Positions 9,249 through 19,247 of a stretch of DNA of 64,000 nucleotides are shown one piece after another. This DNA is from Chloroflexota bacterium (GTDB lineage: Bacteria > Chloroflexota > Anaerolineae > Anaerolineales > Anaerolineaceae), in the NCBI GenBank assembly GCA_012522475.1, contig JAAYKH010000043.1, positions 1 to 64,000 of the forward strand, given 5' to 3'. The notes below the pieces were generated by a model. The model saw only the letters and a list, made by a program, of their open reading frames with translations, did not search any database and was not told the DNA's origin. A program made the position numbers and the translations under genes. Position 1 is the first letter of the stretch; each line of letters starts with the position of its first letter.

Positions 9249-11493
9249 AAAGTATGCCACCCCTCAGTTTGAAGCGCGTATTCGTAAGTCCTTTGGTGTA
9301 CCTGAGGTTCGCCCCGAATTTGTTGATGAGGTCTATGATCTTTTGATGCTGCAAGCGGTGGAAAAATCTAAAAAACCTCAATTTTTTTTAGGCCTGCGCC
9401 CGGCATGGATTGTTACTTTCGCGATGCTTGTCCTGATGATCCTCGGCACGTTGATGATTGGCCCACAACGCATCTACGCGGCGGTACTGCAGCTTTTTGG
9501 ATATATCCCCGGCGTGGGGATCGTGGATGTGAACGTGCCGATCCGCGTACTGGCGGAGCCGGTCAGCCTCACCCGCGATGGGGTTAAAGTATCTGTAAAC
9601 CAGGTCGTTCTGACTGAGACCGAAACGCGCTTAGATTTTGGCGTCTCTGGTGTTCCACTTTCTGCCTACCCACAGGTGGGAGCCACATCAGGGTGTATCG
9701 AGCGAGAATATCTGCGTTTGCCGGATGGCACGAGAATTGATGTGAACGCCCCCATACCGGCCAATGTGAATGAAGCCACATTTGTTCTGCCCTGTATATT
9801 CAACACTCTTCCAGGCACGGTTCCTGTTGCGTGGGAACTGCCAATACATTTTGTCCCAGCTCCGTCAGACCTCGTAATTCTGCCTGTCTTAGATGTGACT
9901 CCTTCATATGTACCAACAGGCCAAAAACCTGGTCTGGATATTGATACAACTTCAACGACAACCTTGAACGAATCAACGCAGGTTAACATTTCAATTGATA
10001 AAATCATCGAAACTGAGGAAGGCTATATCCTGCTGGGATATGTACGTCCTGACATTCCAGAAGGAAGCTGGCTGCAAATCACCGGTCCTGCAATAATTAA
10101 GGATGCGAACGGTAAAAACGTGAATTACACTTTCCCCAATGATGTTCAGCCACTCGATGACACCAGTCTTGGTCAAGGCGGTTATGCATGGGTAATGCAA
10201 ATCGATGGCGCTGGTGTTAAGTTTCCCATAACGATCAGCTTTTCCGGGGTAATTATTTCGCAGGTCGACTCTGAAGCATTTGCTAGAACCACAGTTAATG
10301 TGGGCTTGAACCCGCAACCTGAACAAATTTGGGAAGTTAATCAGGATGTTCAAATTGCCGGAAATACAATTCAATTGATATCTTTAACAGCCTGGGCAGA
10401 TGGGTATTCCTTCCGCATTGATCCGGGGAAGAATTTGAGTGGTGTTAGCGTTCAAATCGAAGGGTATCAAGCAATTGGCGGTGGAGGCGGCGAAGGTACA
10501 ACTAACGGAAAGGTGTTTACTACAAGCCTCAGTTATAGTAATTTACCAAAAGGTGATTTGACGATTCTATTCTCCAATCCGCGTTTAGCCAGCCCTACTG
10601 CCATCTGGCAGGCGGTATGGCAGCCGGAGACCGTACAACAATTTTCATCAATCGACGTATCTTCAACAGTCTGCTTGAATGCTGAATCATTCCAAAAACT
10701 AAGCCCAATACCAGCGGGGCTGACTGGCAAAGTCGTGTTAACCCAACTGAACCCTCAACTTCAAATCATCTTAGCTGGGATGGGTGGCAGCCCATTAGAA
10801 GTGCTTGTTACAGGTAATGGCCAGGCGGCTCTCACGCAAGATGGCAACCGCCTGGCATATACGACCGATGCAGGCATCAGAATCCAGAATCTATCGAGTG
10901 GAGAGTTCGCTGAGATAGCTGGCGTTTTTGGACGAGACCTTCATTGGTCACCCGATGGAAGCCAGCTCGCTTATGTGAACTCGGGTGATTTGTATGGCGT
11001 GTTCTTGATCAATAGTGATGATAAGCATCCAAGGCAACTTTCCAACCTGGGATATGAATCAATTGCGGGTTGGTCACCCGATGGATTCGTTCTTTATTAT
11101 GCAATTCCTGATTCAACCGGAAATGGCTTCTTGCTGCGATCGGTTGATGTAGATACTGGAAACACTCATGATCTGTTCGTGCTGGAAAACTCTTCCCGCA
11201 AAGCACCGATGTCGGCTGTGTCGCCAGATGGAAAGTGGATTGCTTATCGAGCCAGCGACAATAGCAGTCTGTTTATCAAAGGAATGGATGGAAGCCCGGC
11301 ACAATTGTTGCTGGACAACCCGGCTAATGCAATCAACGGCATTGCTTGGGATAAAAAAAGTCTCTTGCTCGGTGTGAGCTTGATCACCCCTGAATACCCT
11401 GATGGTGAGATCATCTTGATAGCACCTGATAGTTGCGAAACCTATCGTCTTCCCGGTTTGAGCGGCGAATTGGATGGAGTATTCATGCCATAA
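9241..11493 (+). CDS. Single-TM protein with DUF4179-like region and C-terminal WD40-like/TolB-type (PD40) beta-propeller; putative partner of the sigma factor
   Basis: Overlaps the sigma gene by 8 nt; TM PAWIVTFAMLVLMILGTLMIG; repeats WSPDGSQLAYVNSGDLYGVFLIN, WSPDGFVLYYAIPDS, VSPDGKWIAYRASD. Confidence 0.65.
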   Translation: MNEKYATPQFEARIRKSFGVPEVRPEFVDEVYDLLMLQAVEKSKKPQFFLGLRPAWIVTFAMLVLMILGTLMIGPQRIYAAVLQLFGYIPGVGIVDVNVPIRVLAEPVSLTRDGVKVSVNQVVLTETETRLDFGVSGVPLSAYPQVGATSGCIEREYLRLPDGTRIDVNAPIPANVNEATFVLPCIFNTLPGTVPVAWELPIHFVPAPSDLVILPVLDVTPSYVPTGQKPGLDIDTTSTTTLNESTQVNISIDKIIETEEGYILLGYVRPDIPEGSWLQITGPAIIKDANGKNVNYTFPNDVQPLDDTSLGQGGYAWVMQIDGAGVKFPITISFSGVIISQVDSEAFARTTVNVGLNPQPEQIWEVNQDVQIAGNTIQLISLTAWADGYSFRIDPGKNLSGVSVQIEGYQAIGGGGGEGTTNGKVFTTSLSYSNLPKGDLTILFSNPRLASPTAIWQAVWQPETVQQFSSIDVSSTVCLNAESFQKLSPIPAGLTGKVVLTQLNPQLQIILAGMGGSPLEVLVTGNGQAALTQDGNRLAYTTDAGIRIQNLSSGEFAEIAGVFGRDLHWSPDGSQLAYVNSGDLYGVFLINSDDKHPRQLSNLGYESIAGWSPDGFVLYYAIPDSTGNGFLLRSVDVDTGNTHDLFVLENSSRKAPMSAVSPDGKWIAYRASDNSSLFIKGMDGSPAQLLLDNPANAINGIAWDKKSLLLGVSLITPEYPDGEIILIAPDSCETYRLPGLSGELDGVFMP

Positions 11494-11573
11494 ACCGCAA
11501 CAGGCAAGTGGTTAACGTGAAAAAAAGAGGGTGGCTAAGGCAACCCTCCTTTCACCACCCAATGAGGAATATT

Positions 11574-12632
11574 ATGCAATTTCGGTTCCCCAGTTTTTTT
11601 ATGTGGTTAAGTGTCGTAGCTATCCTTTCAGGGTGTATGTCTACAGTTGATATAAAACCCCAAACCACTGCGACGCAAACCACTGCCATACCATTTTCAA
11701 CAGCGACCACGCAACCGACAACGGTGACACCCCTTCCATCACCAACGGTTACATCTGCACCGCTGTTCACGCAAATGCCTCTGGTTCAGAAAAGCGGGTT
11801 CGTTTTTATGGGCGAAACCATCCCGGACGGAACGAATCTTCAACCTGGACATAGCTTTCAAAAGACATGGACCATTAAAAACAATGGTTCGAGCACCTGG
11901 GATAAAAGCCTTGAATTGGTAAAGACGGCCTCCGATCCAGATAACGAATCACTTGGCAGTCCGGAGTATATTCCGCTGGCTCAAGAATTAAAACCTGGGG
12001 AGATAATCGAAATCAAGGTCGACCTGGTTGCTCCCCAACAAGACGGCCACTATACAGTTTTTTATGAACTTCGGGATGGAGTTGGCTTAACCATACTTAA
12101 TAGCCAAATTTGGGTAACAATTACCGTCGGAAACGTTCCAGTATCTGGCGCATATGGAGTAAGCGCACAACTTTTATCTGCCTATATGGATTATTCAGAA
12201 TTTAAAGTAGATTTTTGTATGCAGCTTCCTGATGAACGTCAATGGTACCCCGAGAAGGTGTTACTTCTGGTTAACCACCAACAATACGCGCCTGTTGCCA
12301 GCCGAATTGATCCAGTTGGTGCGACGACTGCAAACAAATGTTTCAGTTTTAGTTTTCCAGTTTCGATTGTTTCAGGAACAACGTATCAATTATCAATTGG
12401 AAAAGTGGAACTACCACCACAGGTCCATCAAGCGGAAAACTGTGCCCTGGCACAAACAATATTACGGACGGCTTACCCCGGATTAGATTTTAACTGCGCT
12501 GGACCTGGTTTTTGGTATACCCACCTGGTTTTACCAGCGGGTATGACAGAAGAACAGGCAGATCAATTGATTCTTGATGCGATGTCTAGCTCGATTTATG
12601 GGCCGTGGATATTAAACGGGGCTGCGCCCTGA
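11574..12632 (+). CDS. Lipoprotein with NBR1-type Ig-like (FW) domain
   Basis: MQFRFPSFFMWLSVVAILSGCMS lipobox; GETIPDGTNLQPGHSFQKTWTIKNNGSSTWDKSLELV...GHYTVFYELRDGVG. SD GAGGA before ATG 11574; the ORF-track start 11433 overlaps the previous gene. Confidence 0.7.
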   Translation: MQFRFPSFFMWLSVVAILSGCMSTVDIKPQTTATQTTAIPFSTATTQPTTVTPLPSPTVTSAPLFTQMPLVQKSGFVFMGETIPDGTNLQPGHSFQKTWTIKNNGSSTWDKSLELVKTASDPDNESLGSPEYIPLAQELKPGEIIEIKVDLVAPQQDGHYTVFYELRDGVGLTILNSQIWVTITVGNVPVSGAYGVSAQLLSAYMDYSEFKVDFCMQLPDERQWYPEKVLLLVNHQQYAPVASRIDPVGATTANKCFSFSFPVSIVSGTTYQLSIGKVELPPQVHQAENCALAQTILRTAYPGLDFNCAGPGFWYTHLVLPAGMTEEQADQLILDAMSSSIYGPWILNGAAP

Positions 12633-12892
12633 TTTAATCTACCTTTATTCTTGAACACTCTGAAAAACGAGAAAACCATCCGGCAAATGCCGAAGGTTTT
12701 CAGTGCCCCCTGAGATCAATGATTTTTTAATATCATGAGGGTTAAACGAAATCTTTATTCTGCGACTGGCGGGCTAAACCAGTTATTCAACCTTTTTAAA
12801 GGTTGATCGTTGGTTCACTTCAAATTCATTTGCACATTGATGCTATTGAATGTTTGCCCAATGCCAATCGGCCTCGTGATACAATTGACGCC

Positions 12893-13726
12893 ATGCAAAT
12901 GGCTGTGATGTCTAATAAGCCTATCGGCATCTTCGATTCAGGGGTGGGTGGATTATCAGTGCTGCGCGCCATGCGCACATTGCTCCCCACTGAGGACATG
13001 CTCTACCTGGCAGACCAGGCGCATATCCCTTATGGCCCACGCCAAAAAGCGGATATCCGCGCCTTTGCCCACGGCATCACCGAGTACTTGTTAGCCCAGG
13101 GTGCTAAGTTGATTGTGGTGGCCTGCAATACCGCCTCCGCTGCGGCACTGCACGACCTGCGGGCACATTTTCCTGAAACACCCTTTGTGGGCATGGAACC
13201 GGCGCTTAAACCCGCTGCCGCGCTGACGAAAACCGGGCGGGTGGGCGTGCTGGCGACACCCACCACCTTTGCCGGTGATATGTATACTTCGCTGGTGGAC
13301 CGCTTTGCACAGGGTATTCAAATCTATCAAAACACCTGCCCCGGGCTGGTAGAGCAGATTGAACGGGGCGAGTTGGATACGCCCGTCACCCGGGCGATTT
13401 TGGAGGCAGCGCTGCACCCCATGCTGGCAGAAGCTGTTGATACTGTCGTGTTGGGTTGTACCCATTACCCCTTTGTGATCCCGCTGATACAAGAGATCAC
13501 CGGACCTGATGTGCACACCATTGACCCTGCACCGGCAATTGCCCGTCAAACCCGGCGCTTGCTGGAAGAACGTGGCTGGCTCAACGCGAAACAACCTTCG
13601 GGGGAAATTACGTTCTTCACCAGCGGCGCGGTAGCGACGCTAGCTGTTATGCTGCCGGCCCTGCTGGGAGAAATTGGAATTGTTCAGCAGTTATGTTGGG
13701 TAAAGTCTAAGCTGCAAACTGGATAA
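12893..13726 (+). CDS. murI: Glutamate racemase
   Basis: IGIFDSGVGGLSVL, VACNTASAAAL, VLGCTHYPF; start at ATG 12893 preceded by TACAAT (12880-12885). Confidence 0.93.
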   Translation: MQMAVMSNKPIGIFDSGVGGLSVLRAMRTLLPTEDMLYLADQAHIPYGPRQKADIRAFAHGITEYLLAQGAKLIVVACNTASAAALHDLRAHFPETPFVGMEPALKPAAALTKTGRVGVLATPTTFAGDMYTSLVDRFAQGIQIYQNTCPGLVEQIERGELDTPVTRAILEAALHPMLAEAVDTVVLGCTHYPFVIPLIQEITGPDVHTIDPAPAIARQTRRLLEERGWLNAKQPSGEITFFTSGAVATLAVMLPALLGEIGIVQQLCWVKSKLQTG

Positions 13727-13862
13727 TGGGTTTAATTGGCCCTGGCAAGGAGTGACCCCATCGCAGCACCCGAACGGGAAGGGGTACGCATCTCAATTAT
13801 TCTCAAGCAAAGCCGCTCTTGAACCATGCTGGCAAAGGTCCCTGATGAATGCCAGGGCAAGC

Positions 13863-16133
13863 TCAATGGAAAAAGAGTGGGAAGATATATTGATAGCTGA
13901 ATGATGGCTTTTGTGCTTCAGTATAATAGATTGCCAGTGCAAAGTCCTGGTCCAGGTCACCCCCAAAATTCGGCACACCATCGCCGCTGATGTTGGCAGC
14001 GGTGACCGTTAAGGTATAGGTGCCCTCTGGAAGCGATTCCAAAAAGAGGCCCTCGGTGTTGTTTTTTGTGTCCGGCGTCCCGCCGGGTATGGAAAGACCC
14101 TCCGCGTTAAAACGATTACCATAGTAAACCTGACCGTCAATTTCAAGCGACAGATCCAGATCGTTAACCCAGGCCTGAGTCGCCCCTCCCAGACCGTGCC
14201 CGGGCGCGTCTGTCCAGGTCAGCATGGCGCGTAAGAATTGAACAGGGGCTTCAAAGGTGAGCTTTGTTGACCACGTCTGCCCTGATGCATTGAAGATGTG
14301 TGCCTGGTCATAATAAAATACCATGCCCGGAGGGTTCAGCACCGCGTCGAGGTTCAGGCGACCCCAGCCCTGTTTCGAATCGAAGGGGTGACTCAATACC
14401 TTGCCATTTGCGTCCAGGTGCCCGGCCAGGCTGTGTGCTACGGGCAGGAAAGCGGCTTTAACCAGCGCGGGGCTGGGATCAACCCCAAATTTCCCTCGGT
14501 ACTGCTCGAAAAATAATGCAATCGCGCCGCTGACGTGGGGGGCAGCCATGCTGGTGCCGCACTTGGTTCCATAATCAGAATTTGGCAGACTCGAATCTAC
14601 ATAGCAACCCGGCGCGACCAACAAAGGCAGGTTGCGCCCATCCAAAGCCGGGCCATGGGCGGTGTTGGCTGAGAGGTTGTTGATATTCAGGTTCTGATTG
14701 CCAGCACCATCCTGCATGATCGTGGAACCCACGCTGAAGACGTTTTTGGCCTCATCCGGTGTTCCCTGGGTGGAGGTCTTGCCATACCCGTTCATGATTG
14801 AAAGTACATAGGTCAGGGGCTGGTTACCCGGTTCATCCGGATCAGCATCGCGCACACCGACATCCACCAGGCGGGTGTCAGCATCGTAGCCGCGGGGCGT
14901 TCCTGCAACACCCCAGCTATTGTTGGAGATAACGGCGCCATTTTGATAGGATTGGGTCATCAGGGTTAACATCCCACCTGAATGGGTGTATGTGGGCGAA
15001 AAGAGTTGTTCCACCAGGCTGGCACCCGGGGCCGTTCCCAGACTGCGTAGAAAGCCAGCGCTGTCAACCTCACCGGAGGAGCCATCACCGCCCATAATGC
15101 CCGCAGTGTGGGTGCCGTGGTCGCTGAAAACATCATTCCCACAGGTGGAACCGCTGCAGCTTATCATGCGATTTAACAGGTCGGGATGACTTTGATCGAT
15201 TCCATTATCCACATTAGCCATCACCACCCCCTGTCCGGAAAGGCCCATCTGCCCCAGCCAGCTGAGGTAGCCCGGGAAGGCCTGGTTGATGTGATTAATA
15301 TTGCCAGCATTGACTTGGTCGCTCAGCTCGCCCCGTTCACCACCATCAGTGGGCACAGGCTGGACAGTATACACGCCCGGCAGCACTGCCACCGCAGGCA
15401 GGCGGTCCGTAGGCAGGGTGCAGGTGATCAGGTCAAAAACCGGGTCCAGCCCGGATTGTGAGCTAATTTGTGTTCCGCCCAAACCTTCAATAGCCTGCAA
15501 GGTTTCATCTAATCCCGCCCGGGGGTAGAGCAGGATGCGCACCTGGATGGGTTCAATCGCCTGGGTGCGAAAAACTGGCGAGAGGGCATAGGCAGGCAAG
15601 AAGTCTCCTGTCCAGCGGACAAAATCCCCACGGGTTTTCCCAGTGAGCATGTCCGGATCGCCCCACACCACGTAAGTGAAAGGGTGGATATATAGAACAA
15701 CCTCCAGCCCGGCTGCCTCGAGTTCCGCCAACCACTCGTCCTTGGTGGGCCCCAGGAATTGCACCAAGTGCAGGCCGGGTTCGTTGGGATGGCTTAGGGC
15801 TTGCCATTCCAGGTTGGACCGGGGTGGGGAGAGCAGTGGGTCAAAGGTCTCGCCGCCCAGGGTCAGCAGATAGGGATTGGGATAAACAAGGGCTGGCACA
15901 CCAGATTGCTGAAGCGCATCCAATTCTTCAGCAGACATCACCACCCAGATGAAGGCACCGTAATCGATCACAATTTCGCCGAGAACTCCCAGCGCGCGCG
16001 ACCCAACACTCTTTGTTTCAATCGGGATGCGCACACCTACTATGGGCACCTGGGCTTCAGCCTGTGGGGGCAGGGGCGCCATAAGGAGGATTAACAGCGC
16101 TGAAACGAACAACTGAAGGATCCTGCGGGCCAT
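13863..16133 (-). CDS. S8 (subtilisin-like) serine peptidase, secreted
   Basis: Catalytic Asp MANVDNGIDQSHPDL, His DHGTHTAGIMGG, Ser CGTSMAAPHVSGA; signal peptide; C-terminal pre-peptidase-like region. Confidence 0.9.
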   Translation of the reverse strand: MARRILQLFVSALLILLMAPLPPQAEAQVPIVGVRIPIETKSVGSRALGVLGEIVIDYGAFIWVVMSAEELDALQQSGVPALVYPNPYLLTLGGETFDPLLSPPRSNLEWQALSHPNEPGLHLVQFLGPTKDEWLAELEAAGLEVVLYIHPFTYVVWGDPDMLTGKTRGDFVRWTGDFLPAYALSPVFRTQAIEPIQVRILLYPRAGLDETLQAIEGLGGTQISSQSGLDPVFDLITCTLPTDRLPAVAVLPGVYTVQPVPTDGGERGELSDQVNAGNINHINQAFPGYLSWLGQMGLSGQGVVMANVDNGIDQSHPDLLNRMISCSGSTCGNDVFSDHGTHTAGIMGGDGSSGEVDSAGFLRSLGTAPGASLVEQLFSPTYTHSGGMLTLMTQSYQNGAVISNNSWGVAGTPRGYDADTRLVDVGVRDADPDEPGNQPLTYVLSIMNGYGKTSTQGTPDEAKNVFSVGSTIMQDGAGNQNLNINNLSANTAHGPALDGRNLPLLVAPGCYVDSSLPNSDYGTKCGTSMAAPHVSGAIALFFEQYRGKFGVDPSPALVKAAFLPVAHSLAGHLDANGKVLSHPFDSKQGWGRLNLDAVLNPPGMVFYYDQAHIFNASGQTWSTKLTFEAPVQFLRAMLTWTDAPGHGLGGATQAWVNDLDLSLEIDGQVYYGNRFNAEGLSIPGGTPDTKNNTEGLFLESLPEGTYTLTVTAANISGDGVPNFGGDLDQDFALAIYYTEAQKPSFSYQYIFPLFFH

Positions 16134-16181
16134 AAAAACTCTGAATACTTATCGGTAATTGGTATGAAACAATAATATAGA

Positions 16182-18104
16182 TTAAATTTTTTCTTCCAGG
16201 GCAGCCCATTCTGCCAGCAGGCTTTCAATCGAGTGCTGAATGCTCACATACTGCTCGCCCAGGTGGTGGACTTCGGTCGGGTCGGTGGGTGGTGTTTCCA
16301 GGGATTTGGCCAGCCGGATTTGTTCGCTCTCCAGTGCGTGAAGCTGGGTTTCAATTTCTGCAATCCGTGTCTGGATTTGCTTACGCTCAAACTTCGAAAG
16401 TGCCCGGGCTTGCTTTGGGTCGGCTGCCGATGAAACTAGGCGTTGGCGTTTGGCTGTTTCAATTGGAACGGCCTGTGTATTGCGCTCCTGCAGTTTTAGC
16501 TTGTAGGCTTTGTACTGTGTGTAGGACCCTTTAAACACATGCAGGGTTTGCTCTTGTGGATCAACCTCCCAAATTTGTGTTGCCAATGAATCGATCAGGT
16601 AGCGGTCATGTGAAACCAGCATGATCGTGCCCGGAAAGTTTGACAACACCGATTCAAGCACCTCTTGCGTCGGTAAATCGAGGTGATTGGTGGGCTCATC
16701 CAGCATTAAAAGGTTGGCATCAGAAAGCGAGAGTTTGGCCAATGCCAGCCGGCCGCGCTCTCCACCAGAAAGGGTACTCACCTTACGGAAGACATCGTCA
16801 CCGGTAAACAGAAAGCGAGCCAGATAATTTCTCGTCTCGGCGGGGAGGAAATTCGGTGCCAGGGCTTCAATTTCCTGCATCAGAGTCTGATGAGGATCCA
16901 GACCTTCATGGGCCTGGGCAAAATAACCGATGACCAGGCTGGCGCCCAGTTGAACCTTGCCAGAATAGGGTGGCGTCTTTTCCAGGATAGTTTTAAGGAA
17001 AGTGGTCTTGCCTGCGCCGTTGGGTCCGAGGATGGCGGCGCACTCCCGGCGCTGAAAGATGAGGTCCGGGCAATCAAACAGGGGTTGACCCTCATTGTGG
17101 TAACCGACCTGCAGATGATAGGTGCGTAGGACCAGGTCGCCGGAACGCCCCTGTGTTTTGAGGTTTATGTGCATACGCCGTGGCTCTTTGGGCGGTGGTG
17201 CCAATCGAGCGTCTTCTAACAAACGCTCCAGACGCCGTAGACGGCCCTTGGCCTGGTTGGTGTTCTGCCCGGCGATATTGCGCCGGATGAATTCCTGCTC
17301 TTTTTCAATGAAGGCCGTTTGTGCTTCGTATTCCGCCAGGCGCCGGGTGTAGCGGTCTTCTCGCTGCGTCAGATAGGCCGAGTAGTTGCCGTTATAAACC
17401 TCCAAAGCGGGTGTCATCTCCCAGATGGTATTGGCCACCTGGTCTAAAAAGTAGCGATCATGAGATACCACCACCAATGCACCTTCCCAATCTTTTAAAA
17501 AGGATTCCAGCCATTCCACTGCCTGGATATCGAGGTGATTGGTGGGCTCATCCAGCAGCATCACATCCGGATTTTTCAATAGAACCGTGGCCAGCAGCGC
17601 TCGCGTGCGCTGACCACCTGAAAGTTGAGCTAAGGGTCGCTGGTAATCGCGTTCGTCAAAGCCCAGCCCGGAGAGGACCTGCTTGATCTGCACTTCGTAG
17701 GTATAGCCGCCGCGCTGTTCGAAGGCTTGTTCCAGGCCCCCATACCGGGCCAGCGCCTCTTCAGCTTGCTCAGGGTCAGACATCGCGGCCATACAGGTTT
17801 CTAATTCGGCTTGCATGGCGAGGATTTCATCAAATACTGTCAGACAATGCGTCCAGAGCGTGCCCTCCTTAACCAGGGTTGGCGCCTGGGGTAGGTAACC
17901 AATTACCAGGTCCTTAGCATACTGAACAGAGCCCGCGTTGGAGAAATCTTCCCCGATCAGGATGCGTAAAAGCGTGGTTTTGCCAACGCCATTCGCGCCC
18001 ACGATGGCAATGCGCGCGCCGTGGGGAATGAAAAGCGAAATCCCATCAAAAATATCATCAGGGCCAAAAGACTTGGCCAGATCAGAGGCGACAATTAATG
18101 ACAT
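16182..18104 (-). CDS. ABC-F family ATP-binding protein
   Basis: Two ATPase domains (GANGVGKTTLLR, GPNGAGKTTFLK; LSGGQRTR, LSGGERGRL), no TM. Start MSLIVASDLAKSFG at 18104 preferred over 18134. Confidence 0.9.
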   Translation of the reverse strand: MSLIVASDLAKSFGPDDIFDGISLFIPHGARIAIVGANGVGKTTLLRILIGEDFSNAGSVQYAKDLVIGYLPQAPTLVKEGTLWTHCLTVFDEILAMQAELETCMAAMSDPEQAEEALARYGGLEQAFEQRGGYTYEVQIKQVLSGLGFDERDYQRPLAQLSGGQRTRALLATVLLKNPDVMLLDEPTNHLDIQAVEWLESFLKDWEGALVVVSHDRYFLDQVANTIWEMTPALEVYNGNYSAYLTQREDRYTRRLAEYEAQTAFIEKEQEFIRRNIAGQNTNQAKGRLRRLERLLEDARLAPPPKEPRRMHINLKTQGRSGDLVLRTYHLQVGYHNEGQPLFDCPDLIFQRRECAAILGPNGAGKTTFLKTILEKTPPYSGKVQLGASLVIGYFAQAHEGLDPHQTLMQEIEALAPNFLPAETRNYLARFLFTGDDVFRKVSTLSGGERGRLALAKLSLSDANLLMLDEPTNHLDLPTQEVLESVLSNFPGTIMLVSHDRYLIDSLATQIWEVDPQEQTLHVFKGSYTQYKAYKLKLQERNTQAVPIETAKRQRLVSSAADPKQARALSKFERKQIQTRIAEIETQLHALESEQIRLAKSLETPPTDPTEVHHLGEQYVSIQHSIESLLAEWAALEEKI

Positions 18105-18196
18105 ATCTGAAAGTATACCATTTTGAACTATCAACCAACCAGAAACCAGGGGCTGGTTATGTACCCCGGCTAGCTTAGCATGGTAGAATTTCTGCT

Positions 18197-19234
18197 ATGA
18201 AACCTAACGTTAAGCGCGGATTGGTGGGGTTGGGGTTGACGATTTCAGCCATATTTTTATTTTTGGCCTTCAGACAAATTAATTATCGTGACCTCTGGCA
18301 CACCCTTCAACAAGTTCAAATCTGGTGGTTGGCCCCGGGCCTGGTGATTTATTTTGGCGGCATGGTCGTGCGCGCCTGGCGCTGGCAGTACCTATTCAAG
18401 CCTCTGAAAGATGTATCTGTTGGGAATCTATTCCAGATTATCATGATCGGCTATATGGGCAATAACGTCTTCCCGTTAAGAATGGGTGAGGTGTTGCGAA
18501 GCGTGGTGCTTAAACGACGTGTTGATGTTTTGATCTCGGGCAGCCTGGCGACGATTGTGGTTGAAAAGATCTTTGACGCGGTGGTGGTGGTCGGGTTTGT
18601 GCTGCTCAACTTAGGCCAGCTGAAACGGTTGCCGGGTGGAGGGCCGCTGACGCAGGTCAGCGGGCTGACGACCTGGGCAGCAGCGGTCTTCCTGGTGGGT
18701 CTGGGGTTATTTGTGGTTATTGCCATGTTTCCTAAACCCGCCCAGCGCCTGCTGCACAGCATCGTCGTTAAAATTGTTCCGGCGCGCTGGCGTGAATCGA
18801 TCATTAACGTGATCAACAAATTCCTGGATGGGTTGATGAGCTTGCGCTCGCCAAAAGATGCCCTGATGATCTTGCTGACATCTATCCTGGTGTGGCTGAT
18901 GGAAACTGGTTTATATTGGAGTGTGAGCCAAGCCTTTAACCTGGACCTCACTTTTAGCCAGCTTTTGCTGCTGAACGGCGTTGTCAACATGGTCTTATTG
19001 ATTCCGGCAGCCCCGGGTGGACTGGGCACTTTTGATGCCGCGGGCCGGGTGATGCTGGAAGCGCTTGCAATCTCATCTGAAACTGCCCTGGCTTACACGC
19101 TTATTTTACGGATGGCGATCTGGCTGCCCATCACCCTGTTGGGCGCCTTGTATTTCATTCGGGAGGGGTTAAAGTGGACCCTGGACATCACGGAGATGCA
19201 AGCCCAGGCTGAAACTGTGGATTCCAGTGATTAG
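18197..19234 (+). CDS. Lysylphosphatidylglycerol synthase TM-region (UPF0104) family flippase-like protein
   Basis: Multi-TM; GNNVFPLRMGEVLRSVVLKRR, PAAPGGLGTFDAAGRVML. Confidence 0.8.
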   Translation: MKPNVKRGLVGLGLTISAIFLFLAFRQINYRDLWHTLQQVQIWWLAPGLVIYFGGMVVRAWRWQYLFKPLKDVSVGNLFQIIMIGYMGNNVFPLRMGEVLRSVVLKRRVDVLISGSLATIVVEKIFDAVVVVGFVLLNLGQLKRLPGGGPLTQVSGLTTWAAAVFLVGLGLFVVIAMFPKPAQRLLHSIVVKIVPARWRESIINVINKFLDGLMSLRSPKDALMILLTSILVWLMETGLYWSVSQAFNLDLTFSQLLLLNGVVNMVLLIPAAPGGLGTFDAAGRVMLEALAISSETALAYTLILRMAIWLPITLLGALYFIREGLKWTLDITEMQAQAETVDSSD

Positions 19235-19247
19235 AAAGGTTGAAACC

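Noticed and set aside
12671-12701. Terminator GAAAACC...GGTTTTC after the FW-domain lipoprotein
   Set aside because: Good stem but no following T-tract, so not called as an intrinsic terminator.
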